Source: Combretum micranthum
Taxonomy: Eukaryota > Streptophyta > Magnoliopsida > Myrtales > Combretaceae
Assembly: GCA_024138025.1 (NCBI GenBank)
Contig: JAMXBD010000426.1
Location: 682,001 to 746,000 of the forward strand
DNA: 64,000 nt
Direction: 5' to 3'
The position numbers and the translations under genes were made by a program. A model generated the notes under the pieces. That model was given only the letters and a program-made list of their open reading frames with translations, was not told the origin of the DNA and made no database searches. Of the stretch, positions 1 through 13,945 are shown piece by piece. Each line of letters opens with the position of its first letter. The first letter of the stretch is position 1.

Positions 1-99
1 CCTAGAAGGCATGGATGCATTATGATATTCCTCCGATTTGACCTCATTTAATGATCCTCCAAAAGCATCTCCTCCATCGTCATCCAAGACGTGTATCAT
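1..99 (-). CDS. Possible first exon of a gene running off the left edge
   Basis: An open frame starts with ATG at 99-97 on the minus strand and stays open to the window edge (33 codons). It is rich in acidic and small polar residues (begins MIHVLDDDGGDAFGG), unlike the low-complexity K/F/I/N frames of the surrounding AT-rich DNA, and its base composition is higher in GC. An AT-rich stretch with a TATA-like run lies about 100 bp upstream at 195-215. I do not recognise the family. It could equally be an internal exon or chance. Confidence 0.25.
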   Translation of the reverse strand, partial: MIHVLDDDGGDAFGGSLNEVKSEEYHNASMPSR

Positions 100-3000
100 T
101 TTTATTTTACTTGTCAATTTGGATATTCTAGAATGCTTTGACCCAAAAATTAATTTGTGATTCTGTAGTCTCCCTGGTCCATATCGAAAAGATACGCTAA
201 ATTATATATTATATCATCCGCATCTAATCGTCAGAGCGTCATCGCCCGAAGCAAATGCCAAGTCATGAGACTTGAGGCAGGGTTTCTTTGGATTGTCTGT
301 TTTTTAATTGTATTTGTATTTTTTTTTAAATGATATGTATAAATATATTCGATTTGTATTTAAATTTTATCTATATTTATTTCATTTGATCTTTTGATGA
401 GAACTGTCAATTTTTTTTTATCTATATCTATTTCTTGATAAATAATTTATTAGTAAAAAATTTGAAAAAGTGTCTGTATCGCCAGAAAAAAGCCAAAACA
501 AATAAACCCTATTCGCTCTTATTAAATATCCTACATCTGTGACTTTGATTTTATTTTTCATCAACCAATTGCTTGTTAAAATCAGATATTAATAAAAATA
601 TATATTTTTATTTATAAATTGATTAAATAGATAAAAAATATTAATATAAAATAAATATGATATAAATATCGATAAAAAATAGAGTATCTAAATAGATCCA
701 CAGATGAGACATCTTTTTTTTTTTTTTTAAAGAAGGGATATATTTCTATTGTATCCGGTTATTTGGATTCTTAATAATTAGTAACAGAGCATAGTATCAG
801 ATTTTTTTTTTTTCCTTTATTTTTACGTAAAACTGCGGGTATTCACGAAAATGAAAATCCGAACCTAGCACCACGTAGTCCGATCATTAGCTTGGGATAT
901 AATTCTCATTATAACCCTGTAAGAGCAAAATCAAATTAGATTTTATAAATTAAATATATGTATATTTAGTCCTCAATATTACCTACTTATCTATTTTAGT
1001 TTTTAATATTTTTATTTTCCATCTATATTTGAGTCATTAACATTTTCAAATTCTCATAAATATAGGACCACGATTAAAATTGTCAAATTTTTTCTTCATG
1101 TATTAAACATGGAACCTTCATATTGGTCCATAATTATAAATTTAATAAGATGATAATATTAAATATATTTAATTATATGATAGCACAAAATATAACAATA
1201 AACAAAAAATAAATTAATTAATTAAATGTTGTGATTGCTTTCTTTTCTTTAATAAATCTCATAATTTATTATAAAAATTATTCAAATGGCATCTAGTCTC
1301 TCTTATTTCAACCCTTACAACGTTTCCAAGATGAAGTTTGAATTAAAAACAACCACATATCTTGATATTAGGTTTTTTTGTCGATCGAATAAAATCTATT
1401 TTAATACAAAAATGAACATAGTTAAGCAGCTTCTCGACGTGGTCATATGAAGTAATAAAATAAACAGGCAAGGATGATGTCTACTAGAAAACTAGATTGC
1501 ACCATAAATCTAGAGGTTCCAAGTGGGGTGCATGCTCTTAATTTCTAGTCAAAAACACATTTTGCAAATCACCTTTTTTTGATGACTTTCTCAGAAGCCG
1601 GCAACATCGTTAACATCCTCTTATCTTATTGGCTTACTGCAAAATTTTTCAAAGTGAGCATCCTTAAATGTCATGTGGGGTTTAATGTTGTACGGTAACG
1701 GTGTCTCCGTTGATCTTAGATATACGGCGGTATAGGTAAACGATAATAATCTTTTTGCTTTTGAATAAAGGCGTTGTTTTTGACAAAATTCTCCGAATAA
1801 GGCCACTTCATAGTTAGACTTAGACCAGCCTTTTTTTTTCCCTAGTCATACGTGCCGATATTTAAATCTAAATTTATCTTTTGAATTGATAAACAAACGT
1901 AAAAAAGCAGCATTTAGTTCAATAGATTTAACAGACTGTTCTGGAATGTCTAGTATTACTTTTTGTTTGCAATGTGGATGTGCTATTAATTTTCACTTAG
2001 GTGTGGAATTATTTCCAAGTTTTTAAAATTAATTTTTTGACCCCCCTGCCCCAATAAATTTTTAATAATTGATATAGCAAACAACATTCGGCTAAAAAAA
2101 AAACATTTTTAGCCTCAAATTTCACCATTTTTTTTAGTCTTAATTCTTTTTTTTTTCCTAGTCCAGTCTTCGACATTTGCAAAAATTAAGAAACAGCTTC
2201 CTTTATTAAAATCATTAACTTTTCAGTTAATTTTAGACAAATAGCGCATTTTGATTGATAAAAAATTATTAATTAAAAAAATAATAAGATAGTCAATGAC
2301 TTATAATTAGCACATGTCTCCTGATCACTCAAATGAGAGATATAAGATCAAATCCCTCCTTTCCTAATGTAATGAGAAAAAAAAAAGGGAATAATAAGAT
2401 AAATTTAAAAAATAATTAATATAATAAAAATAAGATTTAAAAAAAATAAAGTGGGGATTATTTAAAAGGATATGACAAAAAAATATTTTTTTTTTTAATT
2501 TACTAGACATTCAGTTTTTATGTGTGGTAGATTTGCATATGTAATGAAAATGGTGTTTACTAATAATAATAATTAGCGCACGATCTCATTCTGTGAAATG
2601 TTTTGTTTGGATAATAATTGGTTGTTGGGATGAGTTTACTTAGCTAAATGATGTTAAAATAAAGATCGTACGAGCCGCATATTAAGAATGATGATTGCAT
2701 TGTCGATAGTCGTTACAAACTCACAACTACAATCCACAATTTACATGATGGACCTAAAATATTTATCTGCTTATTAAAAAGTACAATTTCTTAATAGATT
2801 TACTTATTAAAACATATGTTTAGAAGGTCCAATAAATATTAAAAAAATAACTTTTTGTAATACCTTTTCAAATAATTCCACTTTATTCTTTTTTACTTTC
2901 AAAAAAGTTTTTTTTATTATATTTAATTATTTCAATGTTATCTTTAAATTATTTATATTATTTTTAAATTAATAATTTTTTTACCTTTCAAAATGCCCCA

Positions 3001-3420
3001 TTTGTCCAAAAGGTTGAATTGGGATGGGGAGTGGGTGGGGATTGAATTCCAATTCACATGATGACATGAATATAATTGAATTGTAATGACTATTACAATA
3101 TTCATTTAATGTAAAAAATAAAATAAATAATTGCTAAAATAAAATAAAATCTCTATAATACCCTCGTCTTTATTGTATAGGTAACATTTCAAAATAGAGG
3201 TATTTATAATAAAGTTAAAAAATAAAATTTAATTATTATTTATTATTTTACGTAATATCAATTGATTTTGAATTATCAATCCTTTCAAGTTAATACCGTA
3301 ATACTAGTTTTATGTAGAATGGGGAGGGAATCAATAGTTAGTCATATCAAGGAACAAACTGTGAGAGAGTGCGACTCAATAAAAACTGGGCAGGACTAAA
3401 AATGTACTTTTCTAAAAAAA
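100..3420. other. AT-rich intergenic DNA
   Basis: Long A/T runs and short frames that look like chance. A 61-residue minus-strand frame at 1806-1621 has ordinary amino-acid variety, but I cannot assign it and its flanks are broken in all frames. Around 2290-2355 a tRNA-like tail (GATCAAATCCC) hints at a worn SINE, but no clear A box was found. Confidence 0.5.
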
Positions 3421-3424
3421 GGAT

Positions 3425-3592
3425 ATTACAAATTATCCCTTCGAACTTTCACCTATATACTTCTCCTTAAATTTCAAAGCAATTTTTTTAATGAAGAATA
3501 TTAATTTTCTTAATTGTGTCATAATTTGAAGGTTTAGAAGCTAAAAAGTGCACTTTAAAAGATTGGAAGGTTAACCAAGTAATATGCAATTT
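3425..3592. repeat. Short inverted-repeat element (MITE-like)
   Basis: The first 60 bp (from TATTACAAATTATCCCTTCG) pair imperfectly with the reverse complement of the last 60 bp (from TATTACTTGGTTAACCTTCC). Both arms run on through a CTTCTAAA-type block towards the centre. Length and structure fit a miniature inverted-repeat element. No convincing target-site duplication was found, so the superfamily is open. Confidence 0.35.
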
Positions 3593-3595
3593 TCT

Positions 3596-5109
3596 GTTAA
3601 AAATACTTAATTATTTATCATTTAATTAGTGCTACGAAAAATTTCACCATTAAATAGAACAAAACTATTCTATGAAACACTAATGATAACGTGTTCACTT
3701 TGTTAAATTGAATAAACTGTCATATAATAATTATTACCTAGCTAACGAAATAGAATGTAATATCATGCTTATTTGTTGTTGATTTCTTATTTTAATAAGA
3801 ATATTTTGTAAGAAAAAAAATCAATTTCATCATAAAATACTATTTATATATTTGATTAATAAATGATTATCCAATACTATATCTATAATCGGTATTTCAT
3901 AATAAAATGTTATTATAGGAATATAATACAACTAAACATCACCTTTAATTAATGAAATGGTAATGGAATTATTATTCTAATATGGGTAGTAAAGGACAAC
4001 CTCGCAGAACTCATCATGAGAACTTTTGGACCCTTTCAAGTACTCAATGGATATCTTGGGATTTTTTGACCCCAACTATCTCTTCGGATTCTTATTTCGC
4101 CTTTATTTTGAGGCCTTTTCACATTGCTTAAACAACCGGTTCATCTTCTTCTAGATTTCGTAGGATCAACGTACGAGAGTGTGTATATCGAAGACGCCCA
4201 GAATTTTCCTAACGAATAATAAATTTTTTCTTCTTCTTCTTCTATTCTTATATAAAGTTTGAGCTATGTGGACAGGAATTGTTGGCTAATGTGAATTAAT
4301 AAAGATTCTTTTTGAATGATGGCCAAAAAAAATGAAAGAAAGATTCTTTTTGGATGTATTTACTGGGATGAAAATGACAGAGTATCTTAGATCCGTGGGA
4401 CATTTGCCAAATCCTCGGAAAACAATTAAGGGTCTTTGTTTTTTTTTTCCTCGAATGCTTTGTTTGACAAGCTTTTCTGCCTTCACACTTTGATCGCAAC
4501 ATATTACGGAGCACGAAACACCATCGCAAATGGTGATTTATCAGTCTATTTTTCATTCCATACATAGACCAATTTAATAAAGAACCGTCTTACCGGTTAT
4601 GTAGGTGCTTAAAATACAAATAAAATAAATATATATATATATATATATATAGATTAGATGCAAAAAAAATACAAATAGAAAACAGATCATTCAAATAGCC
4701 AATTGATCAAACTAAATTCTGTCATATTGCTGACTGGACTGGATATGGAAGTAATCTAAGGTATCATCCACTTGTCCAATCTAATTTAGGCCTGGTTCCG
4801 CAGGTACAATAAAATATTCAATCACACAAAAGCAATTACTTGATGGTTAATGCTTTTCTACTCACAATGTGCTTATGCTAATTTGAAGCACCCAGTAAGC
4901 CATTGTGGGAATGATACCAAAAAAGAGGCAATCAAGTAATGTCTTGGAGTGCACGGTCCACAAAAAGAAACTCTTGCCATGCAAACAACGTGATGAATGA
5001 TAGGAATTTTTTTTTTCTTTTTTTAAATTTAGAATCTATTTTAAAATTATTTAGCCAAAATAGACAACAACTGTAATTAGTTACTAAAATAGTCCATAAA
5101 AATCATATG
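3596..5109. other. Intergenic DNA
   Basis: No gene seen. It contains AT-rich MITE-like debris to about 3960, overlapping short minus-strand frames at 4286-4565 that look like chance, and an (AT)n microsatellite at 4629-4651. Confidence 0.5.
4629..4651. repeat. (AT)n microsatellite
   Basis: About 11 uninterrupted AT dinucleotides in intergenic DNA. Confidence 0.9.
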
Positions 5110-5675
5110 TTTAATGTAACGTTCTAACTATTGATTTACAACCCGCCATGTGTCTCTCTTTATAGGACATGTAAAGGCTATAACAACCTAAACCACAATA
5201 TAAACACAAAGATATAGTCTCTATAACTCTCATAGGGGGTACATCAAAAGGTTTAAAATCTGTATAACACATAATAAAATTCCTTTTAAAAATCTTTTAT
5301 TTATCAAAACAAAGTTGGCATAAACCAAGCCAACATAATCAAGATAATTCTAACTCCACTAATAATGTAAAATCTCTCAAATCCTATAAAATATCCAAGA
5401 ACATAAAAATCCATAATCCTTCAAGCATATAAAAATCTTTAACACAATTCCAAATTCTGCATAAAATCTAAAAATTTCTTTCTCCAATTCCTATACTGAA
5501 TCTATTCCTCAGCAGGGTAGTCTGGACCACTATTGCCATCCCCTTAATCTATGTACAGTTCATATCCAAAAATATCATATACTATGTCATCATCACCTGT
5601 ACCTGAAAAATGAAAGGAATGAGCGAAAACGCTCAGTATTCCAATCCACAAAACAAATGCATATGCACATGCAAC

Positions 5676-5695
5676 ATATATATATATATATATAT
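5676..5695. repeat. (AT)n microsatellite in LTR E
   Basis: Ten AT dinucleotides beside the conserved GAGCGAAAACGCTC block of the LTR. Confidence 0.85.
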
Positions 5696-6904
5696 CAAGT
5701 CTTAATCTAATGTAAACAATCAGATTATTATTTTATTAAATCAGTAAAACAACATAGTTCAGAACTATGAATCCCTAGTCCCAAACTTGAAGTAACTCAG
5801 ACTCCTGAGAAATCAACCAATTCTTGAAAAAAGTAATTATATACATATATTGATGAATAGGTACACCTCAAACACTCACAACCATACTGCCAAATCACCT
5901 AAATCTACCGGAATCAACTCCAAGTGCAACTCCACTAAGGACAACGACACACAAAGATTTTAGAGTGTCACACCAATATCACTATCTGCCAGATCTTTAC
6001 TGGTTATAGCCAAACACACCCAGTAGGCAAATTAATTAAGCCGAATAGATTTAAATTGATTATTAATCTGTTCCTACAGCACAACAAATAGAATACTAAA
6101 CCTGCAAGCATACACAACAAATAAGGAATTGTCATACTTTTTTAATTTCATGAACAATTCCTTAAATCCATAAACCCTTATAAGCAGTAACAAATCAATT
6201 CCCAAATCTCCTGATTGACAAAATATAACAGAAACAAAATAAACATCATCCCTATAAACAAACCCTAACATCCCAAAATTTTCCAAAACCTTAACCTTTC
6301 AAGAAATCCTCAACCACCTTCTTCTTTAATCAAACTCCACAGAATTCTCACAAGAACAACTCTTTTCCACAAAACCCTAATTTGTAAGATCCAGCAATTA
6401 CAGATAATTCATCATAAAAATATCAAATTTTATAGAATCTATGTTTAATAGGATAAATTCTTACTTGATAATCTTCTGAATCCAAATCCTAGATTTCTCC
6501 AATTATAATTAGACAAAAACTCCAAAAACAACAACTTCCTCCAAAACCCTAGATTTGAGAAATCAATAAGAACATACATGATTCATGAAATTAATCCTTT
6601 CATTTCAAATCTATAATAAAGAAGATGTAACCTACTTAATTCAAATCTTACTTCTTAATCAAATCCCTAAAGAACAGATCCTGATTGAAAACTAGGGTTT
6701 CTCCAAATAACTCCTTCAAAAATACAAAAAGCTATGAAAAGACGTTGTTTCTATATAAATCTGCATGAATCTTGATTAAATTGGCTTACTCGGATCAAAG
6801 ATCTTGTTTCCTTTCAGATTTCCTCTCAAGCACTCTCAAAACCCTAACAAACACTCTCTGGACGAAAAGATGAAAGAAGATATGAGGAACTCGAACCCTA
6901 GAAC

Positions 6905-6913
6905 TCTATTTAT
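6905..6913 (-). promoter_or_regulatory. TATA box of LTR E
   Basis: The minus strand reads TATAAATAG, followed by a CTAGGGTT-rich leader, the expected layout for a plant LTR promoter. It supports the orientation given to the LTR. Confidence 0.55.
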
Positions 6914-7240
6914 AAAAAGCATTTCAGAAAAGAAAGCTGGCCACTTACACCGGTGGCCTTTCTCCCAAAGTCGGTAGCCTTTAGGCCAGCTTTCCCAAAA
7001 TCTTTGAATTTTCAAAACTCTAAAGCCGTTGTTTAGACTGATGTTGCACATGTTTAGGCTGACATCCTTGATTAAAAGCTAGCAACTTTAAGGTCAGCTT
7101 TGATTGTATTCATCTAGCCTTTGTCCTGTGACTTCCCCATGTCCAAAACCGTCTGTTTAGAGACAAAATATCCCTTTTAACAATACTTTATTTCAATTCT
7201 TTCCTTCAATATAAATTATTTACTTGTATATTACATTTAA

Positions 7241-9202
7241 GATGTGTGTTAAATCACTGCATAGGACTTGCATGTACGAAATGCGAATTTGTTCTTGCAT
7301 CAATTATATGTGAGAATTGTTTACTTACTTCTCATAACTTCCAACTGCACAACTATTGGGCCAAAGCTATTCACAACTCTTGCACTTCTACTTGAGATTT
7401 TTTTTACATCGAGTATCATGTCCAGAAATTGAAGGACATGAGTAGTCCGCCACTACACATATTGAATTATAAGTATGCTACGGTTCAGAATAATTAAAAT
7501 TCACATATAATAAATAAACCACAATTATCTAAAATATTACTTGATATTTTGAATCTCAATAGTTTGTATCTCCCCAATTACAATTGATTCAAACCAAACT
7601 AAAGTAATAAATTTAACTAAACAACCTATTCTATAAGCTGTCTCGAAACTTTAAAACAAACATCTAATATCTCAAAAGTTGAGGTCATTATCATACTACA
7701 TAAGGTTCTCTCATATCTATACTAATGCAACAAGCATTAATTTAAATATTTAATTTAAGTACAACAAATAATATAGGAGTACTCATGAATCCAGGCAACA
7801 TGACGGGGACTAGGTTCCAATACCACTGTAGTAGTACTGGGGGTTGTGAGAATAGTCGATCTCTCACCCAAAAAAAAAAAAAAAAATTAGTCTCATGTGA
7901 GGTTCACGATTGTTATTCAAACACTACCATCACAATCCATTTATACATATAATTCGATGAGTCTCATTTCTCAAACTCCTCATGATATAACTTCTCTCTG
8001 TTTAGGTGACCATTGCGCCTATACCGTTCCCCTTATCAACTACTTGCCGAGCTATAACTAGGTGGCCTAAGTGACTAACTACCCTGTCAAGGTCTAAAAC
8101 CTTAACAAGGGCATTGCTTTCCAACTTGAGACGACCAAGCACAAGCAGCACAGATATTATTAGCCAACTTTAAATATTAATCAGGTTATTAGCAAAGTAT
8201 ACCCTAATAAGCATCATACATGTCACTAGGTACATGTAATGGTAAAGCTCTCACGATACAAGTCTGAAGTATCAAAGCAAATATTAACTATTAAAAAAAT
8301 AATTGTATATCAATATTAAGTGAAAACCAGTTAGTCACATTCACTTCATTTTTTTTTTATATCTATCTCTTATTTATATATTTATCATTATTTAATTCTT
8401 TTTCTTTATTTTGGGATTAGGACTTAAATTTTGTATAGGCTACAAAGGTATCAAGGCCCACTTAGAATATGGATCTTGATATATTTAAGAGTTTACTAAA
8501 TTTTTTTTCTTAAACCCGCCACAAGAATATATTTATTATTTAAAATTTACCACAAGCGATACTAGCATTACCACTACAAGATAAATAACCATGCATCGTT
8601 TTATAGCAATCGTCATCAAGAAATTCACTCAGTATAATGAATAGGATTTCAATAACCTTTACAAATAAATATACTGTATGTAACTTCCATTCATCCAGTC
8701 TTAGTCCTGACAATCACACGTTTGGTATTAATAAAATCAAAAGACATCAACTTCTACACAAATCATTCCAGCCCTTCTTGGAAATATATATATATATATA
8801 TATATATTATATGGTTATGTTTGATAAAACCTTTACAATCAATAATCATATTATATTATCTAATGTTTTCAAATGTACGTTTAAAAAAAATTTATGAACA
8901 TTATTGTCCCATCATTCCCTTGTGAATTATGTTGGAAAGCGAGGGTAACATTACTGTTTCTAGGGACTTGGCTGCGGAAAATATAATTCTACCCACACTT
9001 CTACCTATTCACAGCCATATGCCCAGTAAAAAGACTAGTAATTTCCATTTTTTGTAACCAACCATTTATACACACACACATGAATATTCAATCCAATTTC
9101 ATCTATGTCGTATTCATTTCATCTTCGATCCTAGCTCCTAGATCTATCTTATTTATTTATCAAATACCCTATTAAAACACAAAAAACAAATTAAAAGCTA
9201 AC
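7241..9202. other. Intergenic DNA
   Basis: No supported gene. An A tract lies at 7869-7886 and an (AT)n run at 8784-8808. The stretch 7790-8160 is less AT-rich and may be an old repeat, but nothing recognisable was seen. Confidence 0.5.
8784..8808. repeat. (AT)n microsatellite
   Basis: About 12 uninterrupted AT dinucleotides. Confidence 0.9.
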
Positions 9203-9962
9203 ACCAGTGTAAACCCTCGTTTTCTTAGTAAACCTAAGTTCGATTTCAGGAAAGATTTAAAATCGGAAACCGAAATCCTAAAAGAATATCTCTGGACAAA
9301 TGACCTAGAAATCCTATGTCTGGCAATATTAAGAAGGAAACCCGAAAGAATAAAAACGAGTTAACTCCGAAGTAAGACTCTAAATTGGAAAGTTAACCGA
9401 AAACCCTAAGTTAACAGAATCTTAGAAAACCCTAACAGTTTAAATCCGGTAATCCCCAGTTCTCAAACCAAGGAGTCGAAATACGAGTGGGAAGTGTAGA
9501 TTCGCTCGTATTAATATTAGAATGCTAAACAATATCCGATTAGTGAATTTTCGACCTATTTCGAGCCCGATCGGATACAAATCTCGAAAAGCATGTCTCC
9601 AGGCTCGAGATATTAAATATATGATATTAGTACCGTTAGATTCATAATTTCATAATATTTCTAAACGTTTTAGTTATATAATTTTTCGAATTATAAAAGT
9701 TACAGTTATAATATTTTTATCGTATTTTCATTACTACCAGTAATTTAAGTGTCAAATCAATTTTTTGTTTTCTTTTACACTATTCATCAAGTATAACCAC
9801 CATACATTCTCATTCTTACAACCTATTCTTATAATTTTGCATCATTTTCTTACAAATTTACTTTTCCAATATATTTTGTACTCAAACTACTTATTAAGTT
9901 TGAATTTTATTGCACAAAACAAAACCAAAACCTCTCTCTCCCTCACATGAACCGCGCACCTT

Positions 9963-9984
9963 CCCCCCCCCCCCCCCCCCCCCC
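9963..9984. repeat. Poly-C tract (22 C)
   Basis: Twenty-two uninterrupted cytosines inside LTR A, about 70 bp upstream of its TATA box, in otherwise AT-rich DNA. Confidence 0.85.
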
Positions 9985-10051
9985 ACATTCACTCTCTCTT
10001 TTGTTGATTTTTCTTCAATTAATTTATTCATGCAAACCCTAATTCCTTTTT

Positions 10052-10059
10052 TATATAAA
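10052..10059 (+). promoter_or_regulatory. TATA box of LTR A
   Basis: TATATAAA is followed by a CT-rich leader (CTCTTTTTCACC...), typical of plant core promoters. It is about 850 bp into the LTR, a plausible U3/R boundary. Confidence 0.55.
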
Positions 10060-12996
10060 CTCTTTTTCACCTTTCACTTTTTCACTTTCTCTCATTTTCT
10101 CACAAAACCACTTTTGAAGTTTCTTTTTCTCTCCTCTCTCCACTCCTCCTTGCCGTGAGCCCCTTGCCCCACACACACAAAAAAAAAATTTTTTTTCTTC
10201 AAGTTTCCTTCTCCACACGTCCAAATAGGTGATAGATATTAATCCCACCCCACTAAAACATGTAATGGCAAGGTTATATATGTGTGGTTCCACCAAAAAT
10301 CCCCATGAGCTTCATGCTAGGGATGTGGAAACACTAGAACATGATATCCTTACCATCACAATGTGTAGATCTTACTATTAAAGTTAATATACTAAGTATT
10401 TTGCTATATTATTGTTATATGTTGTTCATATAGAAATTTTGCGCATGTATTTTCATTTTTTACTCACACCTACATATTGTCGATGTTACATTACACTCAT
10501 AACATGAGTAATATAGTAGATCTATTATTTAGAGTAGTTAAAATGACATAGTTACTTGTTTTCATGCATGAAAGACTTGCTACATGATATTCTTAAGGAA
10601 AGTGTTGATCAAAACTCAAGATCCATTTTGTTTCCTTCGAAAAGTAAATTTTAAAATTTGGATCTTGAGAAAGACCCATTTAGAAAACATATTTTTCGAC
10701 TTCAAAAATGAAGGTTTTACATGCAAAATGAAGGGCTTAGATAATGAGTATCTAAAGTAGTGAGTTTTATAAGTTAATCATGGTTTTACTAAGAGGAATT
10801 TTCAAAACAAGAAAATGATTACAAAAGTTAAGTTAGATCTAAGATTCAACTCCAACTAAAATATAGAGACTCGTAACTACGATAAAATGCTAAGAAAGCA
10901 CGTATTTTTCAATCCTAAAATAAGAGTTTTATTAAAAAAATGGAACCTTAAGGAGTAGGTTTGATTAAGACTTATTTTTAGAAAGATTAAATGAGTTTTT
11001 AACAAGAAACAATCTCAAAACAATTTTCAAAAATTCGGATCTAAAAATAATCTCTATTTAACACCTATTTCCAAATATTCAAATGAGTATTTGAATAGAA
11101 AAATAGAAGTCTTAGGGAATAGATATAATAAAGACTTGACTTTTATAAAAATAAATGTGTTTTATCAAAGTAGAAACCTAAAACAAAGGAAAAGTTTTCC
11201 AACTATGATCAAACAATATTTTCCTTTCCAAAATGGTGCAAAATTCGTCACTAGGCAAAAACTCACTTAATAACATCTATTTTCCAACCTTTAAATGAGA
11301 AAATTTATTAAGATAATGAAGGTATTAGGTATATAGGTTATCAAGACTTCATCATAGTAAAAATATGCATGATTTTCAAAGGAGTAAAGCTAGTTTTCCC
11401 AACAAGTGTTCATGGCATTATTGCAAGTGAAAGATTTTGCAAAATTCTTTTTAATAAAAAATCATTAAGGAATTACATGTAGATAGCTCATATCATGACA
11501 TTCATGATCATAACTTGTAGTATTGCATGTACATATTATCTACTTGTTAGAAATAATGCAAATTTACAAAAAAAAAAAATTGAAATTTTAACTTTTAGTT
11601 ACCGATCAATCCGAACATTCCAAGATCTAAACGTTTTCAAAATTAGTAATAACATCATAAATAGATAGATCTTTTGAAGTAGATAGAAATCGATAGCTTA
11701 TTTACGAAATTCCGAGTTAAAATGACCAAGTTATGGTTAGTTTAAGTTGGAATTTCTAGTTACAACGGAAATTACGAATTAAAGAGCTTTATTTGAAAAG
11801 TTTGGAATTAGTTATGGTATGAAATACTCATAGGGGTATTTCTTTCGTTTAGGTGATTTTGGAATCGAGAGAAATTTCATGTTTCTGGATCACTACCATT
11901 AGAGACCAGAGACCATGGCCGAGTGAGTTCACTATCTTTAAATTATATACTTGTGATTGTGCTTGAAATGTTAGTAGCATTAGAATTAGGACAAGATAAA
12001 AATTTGACTGTGTGTATATGAGTTCTTCTTGGGTGAATTGATGATAAAAATATCGAAATGAGCTTGTTGTAAATATTGTATGATTTAGTATAGTACTGAA
12101 GTGTCTGCAATATCTATGATCGTCCATAAATTATTAATTAATATGCCATGATCTTATAATCAAATTGACCATGTATACCATATGTGAGTCACATTGCATA
12201 GGTTATTACACATTTGTGAGAAAAAGGCATAACAGCTGGGCAACGAAAGGGCCTATAAACTCGAATGTTGGCGTAATGGCTAAATTGAAATGTTGGCGTA
12301 AGGGTCGAAATTAAAAATGTATGTGGGTGGGAACCTGTATCAACCACAATATAAATGAGAAAATTTGAAATCTATGGTCATATGGGCCTGAAACACCTAA
12401 TCCCGAATGGAGGACGCAAATCCATTCAACATAAGACTTCCGGACGGTCTTATGTATTGTACGCTCACGTGCTTGTGCATTTCATATGGTTGTTTCTATA
12501 ACTTGCCTGATATATATTACTTGTCGAGCATTTAATTTTCAAAGTTAAACTTACTAAGCTAGCGTAACTTACACTCCTACGGTTTCTTTCTAATGTAGTT
12601 CCCGTACTTATGGCTGCATCCCCGGATCTGGCTAAATCAGGTAATACGAGACTAGGAGTTATCTTCTTAGAAATTTACGATTGGTTTCGTATAGTTTTTA
12701 GTAGTGAACCTAGAATGATCAAATGATACCAAAAAGAAAATACCTAGACTTATGTGTAGTGGGGAATGCCCCTTAATACTTTGTAACTAATCCTGAGATA
12801 TCATGGTTTATATTTTTATGCTTATCCTATCAAATTGAGCTATCTATCTCCAATCGATTATGTATTCTATTATCGTAAGAGAACGCCTTGCATACTAACA
12901 CAAGACTTCTAAATGACTGTGATAGTGATTCTTAAGTCTCGTTTAGCATGCAGCGGACTGTTACGTTTAAGGTACCCTTTAGGACGTGACAACCAG

Positions 12997-13927
12997 AATT
13001 TTAAAATATCACTTTCCAAAATTTTGTGATGAGTTATTGCTAATTTTTAACAATTTTCTATATGCTTCTTGGATTACAATAAATATTGGTGTTATAAACC
13101 AAAATCTCCTGAACAAAAATAAGTTCATATCTTTACTACATAATGTATCTTAATAGTCTTCCAACTAAAAAAACTAAATTATCAACCTTCAATGTTCGAT
13201 TCAATCCATCACATCATCATCATATATCCACTTAGATCTACAATTTATCACTAATCATCCATCTAAATCACCAAATCTTATCATCACCAATTCATTTTAA
13301 AAATTTACCTTCAATAATGTAAAGAGCACACTTGTTCAAGGTCACTCTACCCCTTCCACAAGTAATTGACATGTCTCCTCAACTTCTACATTCTCCCTAC
13401 CACACTTTTGGATTTTTAAGCCTAATGTCCTAATTCATATGCAGAAGGGAAAAAAAAACATTAGAAGGTTATAATATCCTTGAACGTATAAGATAACAAG
13501 TGGAATGTTTTATCTTACGAATTACGAAAAGCAATTAGACTACTGGTAATCGATTGTGGGCTTATATAGGAATATTGGTAAGGTTTTTAATACCAATGGT
13601 CATATCTACATGTACATTATTGATCTTAATCCTTGAAATGGATATCTTGTTATAATAGATCGAGTTCAGGATATCTATATATATTATAACTTATTTCAAT
13701 ATTTTTTTTTCAATTATTTAACATAAATAGAAAGGTATGATCATTTAATAGTTTTAAAAATGTTACCCTTAAATTTTTAGCATGTCTTATTATATATTTT
13801 ATTTAACTTCACATCATCCTCCTTAAAATAAAATAATCACTGGGATATTTCATCTAGTCTCCTATTTTCAAGATGTGATTTTAAGAGTCTATTGTGGTAA
13901 TCAAGTGCTTTAAATCTTACTTTAGTA
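12997..13927. other. Intergenic DNA
   Basis: AT-rich DNA between solo LTR A and the poly(A) end of LINE 1. No gene or repeat recognised. Confidence 0.5.
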
Positions 13928-13945
13928 TTTTTTTTTTTTTTTTTT
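13928..13945 (-). other. Poly(A) tail of LINE 1
   Basis: Eighteen T on the plus strand directly after the LINE 3' untranslated region. This marks the 3' terminus made by target-primed reverse transcription. Confidence 0.8.

Larger units (their letters stand above)
5115..7235 (-). mobile_element. Solo LTR E (2.1 kb)
   Basis: The segment reads TGTAACG...ATTACA on the plus strand, so it has TG/CA ends, and it is flanked by a perfect 5-bp duplication TTTAA (5110-5114 and 7236-7240). No internal region or second LTR is attached, so it is a solo LTR. Orientation is minus: a TATAAATAG box lies on that strand at 6913-6905, about 320 bp from the start TGTAATATAC. A block at 5590-5650 (reverse complement ATACTGAGCGTTTTCGCTCA) resembles the matching part of LTR F. 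The superfamily is probably Ty3/gypsy by size and style, but this is inference. Confidence 0.75.
9208..12991 (+). mobile_element. Solo LTR A (3.8 kb) with perfect TSD
   Basis: The ends are TGTAAACCC... and ...GGACGTGACA, flanked by identical 5-bp duplications ACCAG (9203-9207 and 12992-12996). A TATA box (10052-10059) fixes plus orientation. There is no primer-binding site or coding region on either side, so this is a solo LTR left by recombination between two LTRs. It shares its termini and internal blocks with LTR C (48139-51944) and more distantly with LTR B; for example GTGAATTTTCGACC near 9543 recurs in LTR C on the other strand. The large LTR suggests a Ty3/gypsy lineage, but no pol is present to prove it. 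Confidence 0.85.

Noticed and set aside
1621..1806. 61-codon minus frame with protein-like composition
   Set aside because: No recognised family, and neighbouring sequence is broken in every frame.
9910..10296. Overlapping frames around the poly-C tract
   Set aside because: Low-complexity proline, phenylalanine and serine runs from simple sequence inside LTR A.
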